Of a DNA stretch of 64,000 bases, positions 36,850 through 44,355 are shown piece by piece. Position numbers and translations under genes: made by a program. Below the pieces are notes generated by a model. It did no database searches. It was not told where the DNA came from and saw nothing but the letters and a program-made list of their open reading frames with translations. Where the stretch lies: NCBI GenBank assembly GCA_964576925.1, contig CAZNWJ010000010.1, positions 82,822 through 146,821 on the forward strand, written 5' to 3'. Source of the stretch: JADJGC01 sp964576925. Lineage in GTDB: Bacteria; Zixibacteria; MSB-5A5; CAIYYT01. Positions within the stretch are counted from its first letter, which is position 1. Each line of letters starts with the position of its first letter.

Positions 36850-37542
36850 CTACCCACCCAGCGCAAATTCCGCTGCCGCGCGCGCATGCACCACCGCTGT
36901 ATCGATCAGCGGCAGGGAACAGTCTTCCGGCTTGATCAACAGCGGAATCTCGGTGCAGCCCAGGATCACTCCGTTCGCACCTTTCTTGGTTGATTCATCA
37001 ATGATGTCCAGGTAACGACGTTTTGTTTCTGGCTTGAAAATCCCGCGCCCCAATTCCTGATAGATCGATTCATGCACGAACGTCCGCTCCGGCTCGTCCG
37101 GAATCAGGCACTCGATCCCCTGTCGACCCAGCCGCCCCTTGATAAAATCATCTTCCATCGTGAATCGCGTCCCCAGCAGCGCCACCTTGGTCAATCCAAG
37201 TCTCCGAATCTCCGCCGCCGTCGCATCAGCGATATGAAGCAGGGGAATCGAAATCGCATCCTGGACGGCGTCGGCGACCTTGTGCGGCGTATTGGCGCAA
37301 ATCACCAGACACTCGGCGCCGGCCTTTTCGAGGCTGACGGCAATCGCGCTCAGCCAGGCAGCCACCCCTTTCCAATTTCCTGCAGCACTCATGCGCGCCA
37401 GCTCTTCCAGATTCAGCGAGTACATATAGATCGGTGCCGAACTCAAGCCTCCGCGTCGCTCGGCCACGATCTGATTAATCATCCGATAGTAATCGATCGT
37501 CGACAGCCAACTCGTGCCGCCGATTAGTCCCAAAGTCTTCAT
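36850..37542 (-). CDS. Aspartate/glutamate racemase family protein
   Basis: A 230-residue cofactor-independent amino acid racemase. The two catalytic cysteines are visible in LVICANTPHKVAD and VILGCTEIPLLI. The N terminus MKTLGLIGGTSWLSTIDYYR and the substrate loop region ALLGTRFTMED are typical of YgeA/RacX/aspartate-racemase proteins. It would supply a D-amino acid, perhaps D-Asp, for the cell wall or signalling. The gene is alone, upstream of lpdA on the same strand with a 116-base gap. Confidence 0.88.
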   Translation of the reverse strand: MKTLGLIGGTSWLSTIDYYRMINQIVAERRGGLSSAPIYMYSLNLEELARMSAAGNWKGVAAWLSAIAVSLEKAGAECLVICANTPHKVADAVQDAISIPLLHIADATAAEIRRLGLTKVALLGTRFTMEDDFIKGRLGRQGIECLIPDEPERTFVHESIYQELGRGIFKPETKRRYLDIIDESTKKGANGVILGCTEIPLLIKPEDCSLPLIDTAVVHARAAAEFALGG

Positions 37543-37732
37543 TGAGTCCTCGATTCAAGCAAAGTAGCTTTCCCGCGGTTTCTCATGTCGATTTCAACCG
37601 CCCGCAAACCTGTAACACAACTGACTATACGAAGAACCCCGCCGGCTTTCCTTTCGATTCCTCAAATAAACCCAAATGCGATTGACATTCTCACCGCAGA
37701 TTGTCAACATCATCCAATATCGATAATCGATT

Positions 37733-37850
37733 CCCCTCTCGAGAGGGGTGGATCGAGCCCGCCGTTGACGATGCTCCGCTCTCGTCAGCTCGCGATAGTT
37801 TGAGAGAACACTCCTCGCGACTTTCACTGCGGGCTCGAGACGGGGTGTGT
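37733..37850 (+). repeat. 118-bp repeat module, left copy
   Basis: It starts with the 16-base palindrome CCCCTCTCGAGAGGGG (37733-37748) and ends CGGGGTGTGT. Inner arms GAGCCCGC and GCGGGCTC can also pair, so the whole module could fold into a long hairpin. It is matched at all but two positions by 38596-38713, and its two ends are matched in inverted orientation by 38253-38378. Confidence 0.85.
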
Positions 37851-37875
37851 CGATTGCTTCTTAGAAACACGTCTC

Positions 37876-38244
37876 ATGCGTCAGAAGCACCTATCATACG
37901 ACCCGAAGCTCAAGCGGCGTGCAAGTGCATTACGCAAATCAGGAAATCTCGCTGAAGTTCTCCTTTGGCAGCAACTCAAAGGGCGCCAACTGCGCGGCTA
38001 TGATTTCCATCGACAGAAGCCGATAGGGCGCTACATTGTCGATTTCTATTGCCCAAGTCTCCAGTTGGCGATAGAGATTGATGGAATCAGCCATGCGGAC
38101 AGAGAAGAGTCCGATCGAAGGCGCCAACTAGAACTCGAAGAGATGGGAGTGCGACTTCTTCGATTTTATGATTGCGACGTTCGCAATAATCTGGAAGGTG
38201 TGCTCTTGGCGATTGAGGAATGGATTGTGGCTGATTGCTCGTGA
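37876..38244 (+). CDS. DUF559 domain endonuclease-like protein (Vsr-related PD-(D/E)XK fold)
   Basis: A 122-residue protein of the DUF559 family. Family marks are LRKSGNLAEVLLWQQLKGRQLRGYDFHRQKPIGRYIVDFYCPSLQLAIEIDG: an N-terminal glutamate (LAE), Q-K-P-I-G-x-Y-I-V-D-F-Y-C with the central Asp, then E-I-D-G. This is the PD-(D/E)XK-like nuclease pattern related to very-short-patch repair endonucleases. The C terminus is a helix (VLLAIEEWIVADC). The start is ATG 37876. It lies 25 bases after one repeat module and 8 bases before an inverted one. The function of DUF559 proteins is not established; involvement with the flanking repeats is my inference. Confidence 0.88.
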   Translation: MRQKHLSYDPKLKRRASALRKSGNLAEVLLWQQLKGRQLRGYDFHRQKPIGRYIVDFYCPSLQLAIEIDGISHADREESDRRRQLELEEMGVRLLRFYDCDVRNNLEGVLLAIEEWIVADCS

Positions 38245-38252
38245 TACCGGGA

Positions 38253-38378
38253 ACACACCCCGTCTCGTGCCCGCGTCTGATCTCCCAACAGTAGACCGGG
38301 GGCCAATATTCAGCATCAATTGCCACCGTTCGCTTAGAAAGTTCCGGGCACGAGCCACCCCTCTCGAGAGGGGAATCG
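38253..38378 (-). repeat. Repeat module, inverted and diverged copy right of the DUF559 gene
   Basis: It begins ACACACCCCGTCTCG (38253-38267), the exact reverse complement of the left module's end, and finishes with the reverse complement of its start (38355-38378). The middle (about 38276-38345) is unrelated to the left module, so only the terminal parts are conserved. Confidence 0.8.
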
Positions 38379-38462
38379 TTCTGATCGCGTGGCGTCATCG
38401 TGAGTGCATCGAGAGGGCCAGACGAAATCTGGAAAGTGAGAAGGGATCCTGTTGTCGGAGAT

Positions 38463-38478
38463 CTCCTCTCGAGTGGGA
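38463..38478. repeat. Degenerate copy of the 16-bp palindrome
   Basis: CTCCTCTCGAGTGGGA at 38463-38478 resembles the CCCCTCTCGAGAGGGG core with several changes. It lies between the right module and the solo module and may be a decayed copy. Confidence 0.4.
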
Positions 38479-38595
38479 TTAGTCAGAAGACATAGCAAAT
38501 CCCATCACGAGTCTTGGGGTTAACCGGCAACCCCTTTGAAAGGTTGAATCAGGAAGACTGCCAACTTCATTCCCGTTTCTTAGGATTAGTCAATT

Positions 38596-38713
38596 CCCCT
38601 CTTGAGAGGGGTGGATCGAGCCCGCCGTTGACGATGCTCCGCTCTCGTCAGCTCGCGATAGTTTGAGAGAACACTCCTCGCGACTTTCACTGCGAGCTCG
38701 AGACGGGGTGTGT
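38596..38713 (+). repeat. 118-bp repeat module, solo copy without gene
   Basis: Identical to 37733-37850 except for one base in the palindrome (CTCT-T-GAG) and one near the end (GCGAGCTCG instead of GCGGGCTCG). It is in the same orientation, 863 bases away. The near identity means recent duplication or homogenisation. Confidence 0.9.
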
Positions 38714-38735
38714 TCCTTACTCCCGCCAGGCTGAC

Positions 38736-39224
38736 TCAGTCATCACATTCCCACTCACCACCAACCGCCTTACGACACTGCATAAATGCCGGCGCATCGA
38801 ACTGCACTTCGTTAGTGTCGATCAAGTAGTAGTGCGAGAACACGAACGGGGAGGCCGGAATTTCGGCGATATAATCCGGGACAAGCTCTGCAAGTCTGAG
38901 CGCCGGTCTCCCCTCGCTGTTTTGGTGTCGCTCGAGCGCTGCCACGATCAGGTCGCCGCGCCCTTTGGCGACGTCGTAGAGCGCCGAACCAATAGATCTC
39001 GCTGCGATCACTCCTGCGGCAACAATCAGGAATCCCGTTAGAATCACGGTCTTTCGACGATGTTTATTCCAGACCGCATAATACAACCCGATCGGGATCG
39101 GTGCGAAGATGCTCAAGAACAGCAGATGGTTGAACACGGAAATTCCGACCACGTAAGCCGATCCCAACACCCCTACCACGCAAGTGACCGCCTGAGCCGC
39201 CAAAGCCAGCGCCAATCGATTCAA
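38736..39224 (-). CDS. Small membrane protein with C-terminal extracytoplasmic domain, unknown function
   Basis: A 162-residue protein with three hydrophobic helices (about residues 4-26, 31-52, 58-78). A polar C-terminal part follows (YDVAKGRGDLIVAALERHQNSEGRPALRLAELVPDYI...EIPASPFVFSHYYLID), which looks like the globular end of a pseudopilin or TadE-like protein, though this is weak. TTG at 39224 has GGGAGGGG six bases upstream, and the ribosome site lies within the stop region of the acyl-CoA dehydrogenase gene (gap 3 bases), so the two are coupled. No family name. Confidence 0.68.
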   Translation of the reverse strand: MNRLALALAAQAVTCVVGVLGSAYVVGISVFNHLLFLSIFAPIPIGLYYAVWNKHRRKTVILTGFLIVAAGVIAARSIGSALYDVAKGRGDLIVAALERHQNSEGRPALRLAELVPDYIAEIPASPFVFSHYYLIDTNEVQFDAPAFMQCRKAVGGEWECDD

Positions 39225-39227
39225 TGC

Positions 39228-40430
39228 CTACCCCTCCCACTTCGGCGGCAAACACCTCACCTCATGATCGGTGCGGAAGCCCAAATAGTAGTCCGCCTGC
39301 ATCAACTTGTGTATCTCCCGCGTGCCCTCGTAAATCGCCGCGCCCTTCGAGTTGCGGAAGAACCGTTCTACCGGGTACTCGTCTGAGAATCCGTACGCCC
39401 CGTGAATCTGCACCGCATTGTACGCCGCCTTCTCCGCCTGATCGGTGCAGAACCACTTGGCCAGGGAAGTCTCCCGCGTCGAGCGAATCCCTTTGTTACG
39501 TAGCCAACCGACCTTCATCCACAAATGCTGGCCCGCCTCGTAACCGTAGATCATCTCGGCAAACATCTCTTTGACCAATTGGTGCGCCGCGATCGGCTGT
39601 TGGAATGTTTTGCGGGTTAGGGCATAGTCCTTGCAGGCATCCATACACGCCTTGATGAGTCCGGTCGATCCCGCTGCTACGGTGTAACGTCCGCCGTCGA
39701 GACAGGACATCGCGATCTTGAATCCCTCGCCTTCGAAACCGAGTAGATTTTCCGCCGGCACCTCGACATCCTGCAAAGCGATCCACCCCGTCTTGCCTGC
39801 GCGCACGCCGAGTTTGCCCGTAATCGATCCTGTCGTCACGCCCTTGAAACTACGCTCGACGATAAATGCCGACAGCCCCGTGTGATCGCGCTTCTTCTGC
39901 TTGTCAGTGTCGGTCCAGGCGAAGATCAGGAACATGTCGGCGACTTCGGATAGTGATATCCACATCTTCTCGCCGTTGAGGATGTACTTGCTGCCCGCCT
40001 TCTTGGCAGTGGTCAGAATTCCCACGGCATCAGACCCCGCTGCCGGCTCGGTCAGGCCGAATGTGCCAATCTTCTCGCCCTTCGCCTGCGGGATCAGGTA
40101 TTTCTCCTTCTGCATCTCGCTTCCCCAGGTGAGCAGCGTTAGCGAATTCAAACCGATATGCACCGAGAAGATCACGCGTGCTGAGGTGTCGATATACTCC
40201 ATCTCCTCGCACACCAGGCCGAGCGAGATATAGTCCAGCCCCAAGCCGCCGTATTTCTGCGGAATACATACACCGAGCAATTCCGCATCCTTGAGCCGCT
40301 TGAGAAACTCAGGATCATTCTTGTTGGCACGATCCAGCTCGGCAATGTGCGGCTTCAGGTACTTGTGCGCCACGTCGCGCGCCATCTGCTGCGCGCTTTT
40401 GTGGTCATCGGTCAATTCAAAATCAATCAT
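39228..40430 (-). CDS. Acyl-CoA dehydrogenase
   Basis: A 400-residue flavoenzyme that introduces the alpha,beta double bond into acyl-CoA (fatty acid or branched-chain amino acid catabolism). It shows the FAD-binding FGLTEPAAGSDAVGI and MWISLS, the substrate region AYNAVQIHGAYGFSDEYPVERFFRN, and the catalytic glutamate E368 in AAIYEGTREIHKL. Glu in this place is usual for short/medium-chain and butyryl-CoA types. ATG 40430 has GGAG upstream. The small membrane protein gene follows after 3 bases. Exact chain-length preference cannot be told. Confidence 0.93.
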   Translation of the reverse strand: MIDFELTDDHKSAQQMARDVAHKYLKPHIAELDRANKNDPEFLKRLKDAELLGVCIPQKYGGLGLDYISLGLVCEEMEYIDTSARVIFSVHIGLNSLTLLTWGSEMQKEKYLIPQAKGEKIGTFGLTEPAAGSDAVGILTTAKKAGSKYILNGEKMWISLSEVADMFLIFAWTDTDKQKKRDHTGLSAFIVERSFKGVTTGSITGKLGVRAGKTGWIALQDVEVPAENLLGFEGEGFKIAMSCLDGGRYTVAAGSTGLIKACMDACKDYALTRKTFQQPIAAHQLVKEMFAEMIYGYEAGQHLWMKVGWLRNKGIRSTRETSLAKWFCTDQAEKAAYNAVQIHGAYGFSDEYPVERFFRNSKGAAIYEGTREIHKLMQADYYLGFRTDHEVRCLPPKWEG

Positions 40431-40619
40431 GATCTATCTCCATCAAGCTTTCATTTCGCAATCTTTTAATCGGAACTCCCGCTCGCTTTGCCCCAATCTA
40501 CTTGACCTCGCCATCAGGCCCTAAAGGGCGCGCTTTCGATAACGCGCTTCAATCGCAATCTTCTGGCCGGTTCACTCCTGGCGCTGCGCCCAGGTGGGCG
40601 CGGCACCGTTTGGGTTTTT

Positions 40620-40655
40620 CCCCTCTCCCCTTGGGAGAGGGGGCAGGGGTGAGGG
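40620..40655 (+). repeat. CCCCTCTCCC palindromic repeat with GCAGGGGTGAGGG tail
   Basis: Arms CCCCTCTCCC (40620-40629) and GGGAGAGGGG (40633-40642) around CTT, followed by GCAGGGGTGAGGG. The same palindrome plus tail recurs at 63657-63690 and 63917-63950. It lies in the gap between divergent genes, about 40 bases before the TPR gene. Confidence 0.85.
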
Positions 40656-40691
40656 CTCTTCCCAACAAACACATTTCGCCTTGTATAATCA

Positions 40692-41723
40692 ATGATGAAT
40701 CGCCATCATCGCGCCATGTTCCGCATTCTCTTCGCCGTACTGATCGGCCTGTCGTCATCTGTCGGAGCTTTCTCGCTCGACTCCGCTTACGTCGCTCAAC
40801 TCCGCCATGGAATCTCCCTCACCATGACCGAGCATTTCGACTCAGCCCGCGTCGTCTTCGGCGCGCTCGTGAAGCACGATCCCAACGACTTCGCCGCCCG
40901 TCTCTATCTGGCCGGCGTCGACCACGCCGAGATGCTTGATCGAGAAGAATACGACCGGAAGGACAAATTCAAGAGTGATGCCGAACACGCCATCGAACTA
41001 GCCGAGGATGCCCTCAAGCGCGGCCACGATTCCGCCTGGGCGTATCTGACTATCGGCAACGCCCATGCCTATATCGCTTCGCTCGAAGCCAAGGACGGCA
41101 GTTGGTGGACGGCGATGCGCCGTGGCCTGAAAGCCAAAGGCGCCTATCTCGATGCGCTCAAAGTCGACCCGAATATGTATGATGCCTACCTCGGACTCGG
41201 TACCTATCACTACTGGAAATCCGCCAAGACGGAGTTCATCAACTGGCTGCCGCTCGTGGGTGACCGCAAGGATGACGGCGTTGAAGAACTGCACCTTGCT
41301 GTCGACTCGTCGCTCTTCTCCAGTGACCTCGCGCTCAATTCACTGGTCTGGATTCATCTCGATCGCGAACAGCCTGACCAGGCACTGGTCTGCGCACAGC
41401 GGCTCTCTGTCAAGTATCCGAGCAGCCGCCTGGTGCGTTGGGGGCTGGCCTTTTCCAACTATTCCGCAGGACGCTTTCATGAAGCGCTCGACCACTTCGG
41501 CGCAATCATTGCCTCGCTCGAAGCCGATTCCACGCAGAACTACTTCAACCTGATTGAGTGTCGCTTCCACCGCGCCGAGATATATGAACGGGTAGGGCAA
41601 CCAAACGTGGCCCGGGATGAATATCAGCGCATGGTCGAATACCCGGCAAGTGATGAGGACAAGTCAAGACAATCCAAGAAGCTCTCACACGCCCGAAAGG
41701 CGACCAAAAAGTCCCTGCGCTGA
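40692..41723 (+). CDS. Exported TPR-repeat protein
   Basis: Up to 343 residues with a signal peptide (FRILFAVLIGLSSSVGAFS) and TPR-like helical pairs through the body (HFDSARVVFGALVKHDPNDFAARLYLAGV, AYLDALKVDPNMYDAYLGLGTYHY, YSAGRFHEALDHFGAII). TPR proteins act as scaffolds; no enzyme part is visible. ATG 40692 is the first start, but a TATAAT box sits at 40684-40689, so ATG 40716, directly at the signal peptide, may be the true one. The C terminus is strongly basic (KKLSHARKATKKSLR). Confidence 0.78.
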   Translation: MMNRHHRAMFRILFAVLIGLSSSVGAFSLDSAYVAQLRHGISLTMTEHFDSARVVFGALVKHDPNDFAARLYLAGVDHAEMLDREEYDRKDKFKSDAEHAIELAEDALKRGHDSAWAYLTIGNAHAYIASLEAKDGSWWTAMRRGLKAKGAYLDALKVDPNMYDAYLGLGTYHYWKSAKTEFINWLPLVGDRKDDGVEELHLAVDSSLFSSDLALNSLVWIHLDREQPDQALVCAQRLSVKYPSSRLVRWGLAFSNYSAGRFHEALDHFGAIIASLEADSTQNYFNLIECRFHRAEIYERVGQPNVARDEYQRMVEYPASDEDKSRQSKKLSHARKATKKSLR

Positions 41724-41741
41724 CGCTTGGCCGCGATCGAC

Positions 41742-43103
41742 TTACGCAGCACCGGCCGATGCCAGGCCTTTAGGATCGAGATTTACCACAGCGTCAGAGT
41801 TTAACATCCCCAAGAGCATCCAGAAATAGACCGCCCACGACCCGTGTCCTAAGAATCCATGTGACTCAAAGAATCCGTATGCCAGCGTGCCGAACAACAT
41901 GGCAATAACCACCGAATGGACCCGCCGTCGCGTGGATGTCGGGGCATTGCGCCTGCATTTGAATTGCTGCTTGAGCAGGGAGTAATAGAATATACTCAGG
42001 ATGGTGAAGCCGACGACCCCTGTTGACATGAGGACGTAGAGATAGAGATTGTGCGGCGCAAAGCGCGTCTGGGGATCGGCATAAAGCAGATTCTCTACGA
42101 AGTCGTTCCACATGATGCGACCCGCCACTGCCTCCTTGGGAACATTGAATCCCACGCCGAAGAGCGGATTGTCAGCGAACGCTCGCAGCCCTTTTTCCCA
42201 AAGGATCGTGCGGTGTGTCGTCCCGCCTTGCAGCCGCAGCGCCGTTACGCCCGTTTCTCTCAAGCTGGGAACTGCTATGACAATGATCAAAGCCACCACG
42301 CAGGTCCCTAGGAGAATGGCCAGTATCCTTCGCTGGCGCTCGAGCGTCAGGTAGGTTACGACCTGCACGAAGACAGCCAGATAGCCGGCTCGCGACCAGC
42401 TCAGCATCAGGGCAAGGGTGCCGAACAGAAGACAGACGAGAAAAGCGGCACGGGCAAAGCGCGAACGGACTACGATACTACCGATTGCCACCGCCGGCAG
42501 CGTGAAGGCCATGAAGACCCCGAGCATGTTTGCATTCTGAAACATGCCGCGAACGCGAATCAAACCCTCCGTGATCAGTTGGTTGTAGCTTGCTACGCTA
42601 GCGGTCAATACGGCTAACGCAAATGCCGCGAGAAGAATCAGAAACTGTGTACGCGTTGTGCAGAGACGACGGACGACGTAGTATGCCGGTATCATCGTCG
42701 CGAGGCGCGCAACCTCGCTGAGACTTCCGCCCGGCGCGATTGCCAACAGGCTGCAGACCATCGACCAGGCCAGAAACAGTGCAAAAAGCGCTTCGTGCCG
42801 ATCGAGTGCCAAAAAACGAAACTGCATTCTGCCCAGCACGCGCGGCACAGCCAGCACAAAGAAAGTGATGACGATACCCCACTTGGCGTAGCGGATGAGT
42901 TCGTTGCTGAGTCCCGGAACCTCGCTGACGTGAGAGGTTAAGATCATGATCAAGGGGAGTCCGACCGCCGAAAGCATGGCAAATACGACAACACTGCTGA
43001 CCGCCACAAAGGCTGCCGTCGCTGCCGGGCCCAGCACAGCCAGCAGTGACAGAAGCGTTCCATCCAGGACACCGAGTCCGATTTTGAGCCCGCGTGAATT
43101 CAT
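41742..43103 (-). CDS. O-antigen ligase-like (Wzy/WaaL family) membrane protein
   Basis: A 453-residue protein with about twelve membrane helices and one large periplasmic loop (ALRLQGGTTHRTILWEKGLRAFADNPLFGVGFN..., around residues 290-345), the Wzy_C/WaaL signature. Such proteins polymerise or ligate undecaprenyl-linked O-antigen chains at the periplasmic face. RFAPHNLYLYVLMSTGVVGF carries the conserved His-Asn. ATG 43103 has GGGAG upstream. It lies 14 bases downstream of the Wzz-like gene and belongs to a polysaccharide cluster with the GT9 gene further upstream. Confidence 0.88.
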   Translation of the reverse strand: MNSRGLKIGLGVLDGTLLSLLAVLGPAATAAFVAVSSVVVFAMLSAVGLPLIMILTSHVSEVPGLSNELIRYAKWGIVITFFVLAVPRVLGRMQFRFLALDRHEALFALFLAWSMVCSLLAIAPGGSLSEVARLATMIPAYYVVRRLCTTRTQFLILLAAFALAVLTASVASYNQLITEGLIRVRGMFQNANMLGVFMAFTLPAVAIGSIVVRSRFARAAFLVCLLFGTLALMLSWSRAGYLAVFVQVVTYLTLERQRRILAILLGTCVVALIIVIAVPSLRETGVTALRLQGGTTHRTILWEKGLRAFADNPLFGVGFNVPKEAVAGRIMWNDFVENLLYADPQTRFAPHNLYLYVLMSTGVVGFTILSIFYYSLLKQQFKCRRNAPTSTRRRVHSVVIAMLFGTLAYGFFESHGFLGHGSWAVYFWMLLGMLNSDAVVNLDPKGLASAGAA

Positions 43104-43117
43104 GAGGCTCCCAACGG

Positions 43118-44302
43118 CTATCCGAGAGGTCTCTTTCGCAAGTCACGCGCGATAACCTGCAGACGGTTCCAGATGTCCAGATTCTGTCTCGTCGGTCGCT
43201 GCAACTGCTCGCGGACGAGAAACACGGTGCTCGTCAGTAGCAGCGTCAGAAAGAACGCCGCGATCACGATCATACGCTTGCTCGGCTTGACGGCCTTTGA
43301 CGGCGGTCGAGCGGCGTCAAGCCGGACAATCGTTGGTGTGTCGCGCTGTTCCTGCAAACGCGACATCTCCAGCTGTTGCGAGAGCAGCTCGTAGGTCATC
43401 TCGAGAATCTTGATATCGCGCTTGTAAAGGGCAAACTGCAGCGACAACTCGGGTACTCGCATAAGCGGCACTTCAAGGGCCGAGATGATTGAATCGGCTC
43501 GGTTGCCGGCTCCTGATTCCAGCTCGTGAAGCTTGCCGCGAACCTCCCGCACCAGTTGCGCTTGTCTCACCACCTCCGGGTGGCTGGGGTCCAGCGAACT
43601 TTTAAGCATCTGCAGTTGAATCTCGGCGGTCGTCAATATCGACTTCTGCGTGGCGAGGATCTCAATCAAGGCCTCAGATTGCCGCTCGAGCGCAACGGCA
43701 CCGTTCGTCTCCTGGAAGGCAACCAGGGTTCCTGTGGCTGCCGCCAACGAACTATCGACTTCGGCTAGACGCCGTTCCAGGAAACTGCTGAACTCGTGAC
43801 CCTTGCGGTTTTGCATCTTTCGATTCGTCGTATCAAGCAATGAGACCAACAGATTCGCGATCTCGGCGGCGCGAAATCTGTCTCCCGCATCTGCCTCGAC
43901 CACGATGATTCCATCACGCTCCACCTTGATGTTGAGGTTATCCTTCAGAATCGCCACTGCCGCGGCAGTATCTTCAACATCATACTCTGTCATCAGATCC
44001 AGAGAGTCAACCACCGCCAACAAAACTGTCTCGGACTGCATGATCGAGGCATAGAGATCGGAGGGCGTCGCCATCAACGGTAGCGCAAAATTCGTGACGG
44101 CAAGAGCGACATGCCCCATCGACAGTCCCATCAAACCGCCGAGTGGGGATTCCGATTCAGGCGGCAAAATCGTAGCCTTGGCCCGGTACGTCCGCGGCAC
44201 GACAAAACTCACCACTACCGCTAGTACCGTGACAACGACGGTGTTGACGATGATTGTCCGCCGATGTCTGGTCAGAGTTTCAATGGCTTCCATGATCCAC
44301 AT
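43118..44302 (-). CDS. Wzz/GumC-type polysaccharide co-polymerase (chain-length determinant)
   Basis: A 394-residue inner-membrane protein with a membrane helix near each end (about residues 17-36 and 348-366). Between them is a periplasmic region with the Wzz domain (TYRAKATILPPES), a long coiled coil (ERRLAEVDSSLAAATG...VREVRGKLHELES) and the GNVR-like PELSLQFALYKRDIKILEMTYELL. The proline/lysine-rich ARPPSKAVKPSKR precedes the last helix, as usual. There is no fused tyrosine kinase. It sets the length of surface polysaccharide chains. ATG 44302 follows GGGAGAG by six bases. Confidence 0.9.
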   Translation of the reverse strand: MWIMEAIETLTRHRRTIIVNTVVVTVLAVVVSFVVPRTYRAKATILPPESESPLGGLMGLSMGHVALAVTNFALPLMATPSDLYASIMQSETVLLAVVDSLDLMTEYDVEDTAAAVAILKDNLNIKVERDGIIVVEADAGDRFRAAEIANLLVSLLDTTNRKMQNRKGHEFSSFLERRLAEVDSSLAAATGTLVAFQETNGAVALERQSEALIEILATQKSILTTAEIQLQMLKSSLDPSHPEVVRQAQLVREVRGKLHELESGAGNRADSIISALEVPLMRVPELSLQFALYKRDIKILEMTYELLSQQLEMSRLQEQRDTPTIVRLDAARPPSKAVKPSKRMIVIAAFFLTLLLTSTVFLVREQLQRPTRQNLDIWNRLQVIARDLRKRPLG

Positions 44303-44355
44303 CTATGGCTCTCCCTGGCTGACGAATTCTTCGCGTAGCGCCGAAATCGCCGTAA

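Larger units (their letters stand above)
37728..38378 (+). mobile_element. DUF559-bearing element bounded by 24-bp perfect inverted repeats
   Basis: The termini 37728-37751 and 38355-38378 are perfect inverted copies of 24 bases that include the self-complementary core CCCCTCTCGAGAGGGG. Inward from these, each end carries a longer, partly conserved module (37728-37850 left; 38253-38378 right, inverted), and the DUF559 gene sits between them. A 118-base copy of the left module, without the gene, lies at 38596-38713. No transposase is present. The element reading is inferred from this symmetry. Confidence 0.6.

Noticed and set aside
37728..38713. CRISPR-like array
   Set aside because: The repeats are 118 bp, few and not evenly spaced, with no short unique spacers or cas genes; the inverted arrangement around a DUF559 gene fits a mobile repeat.
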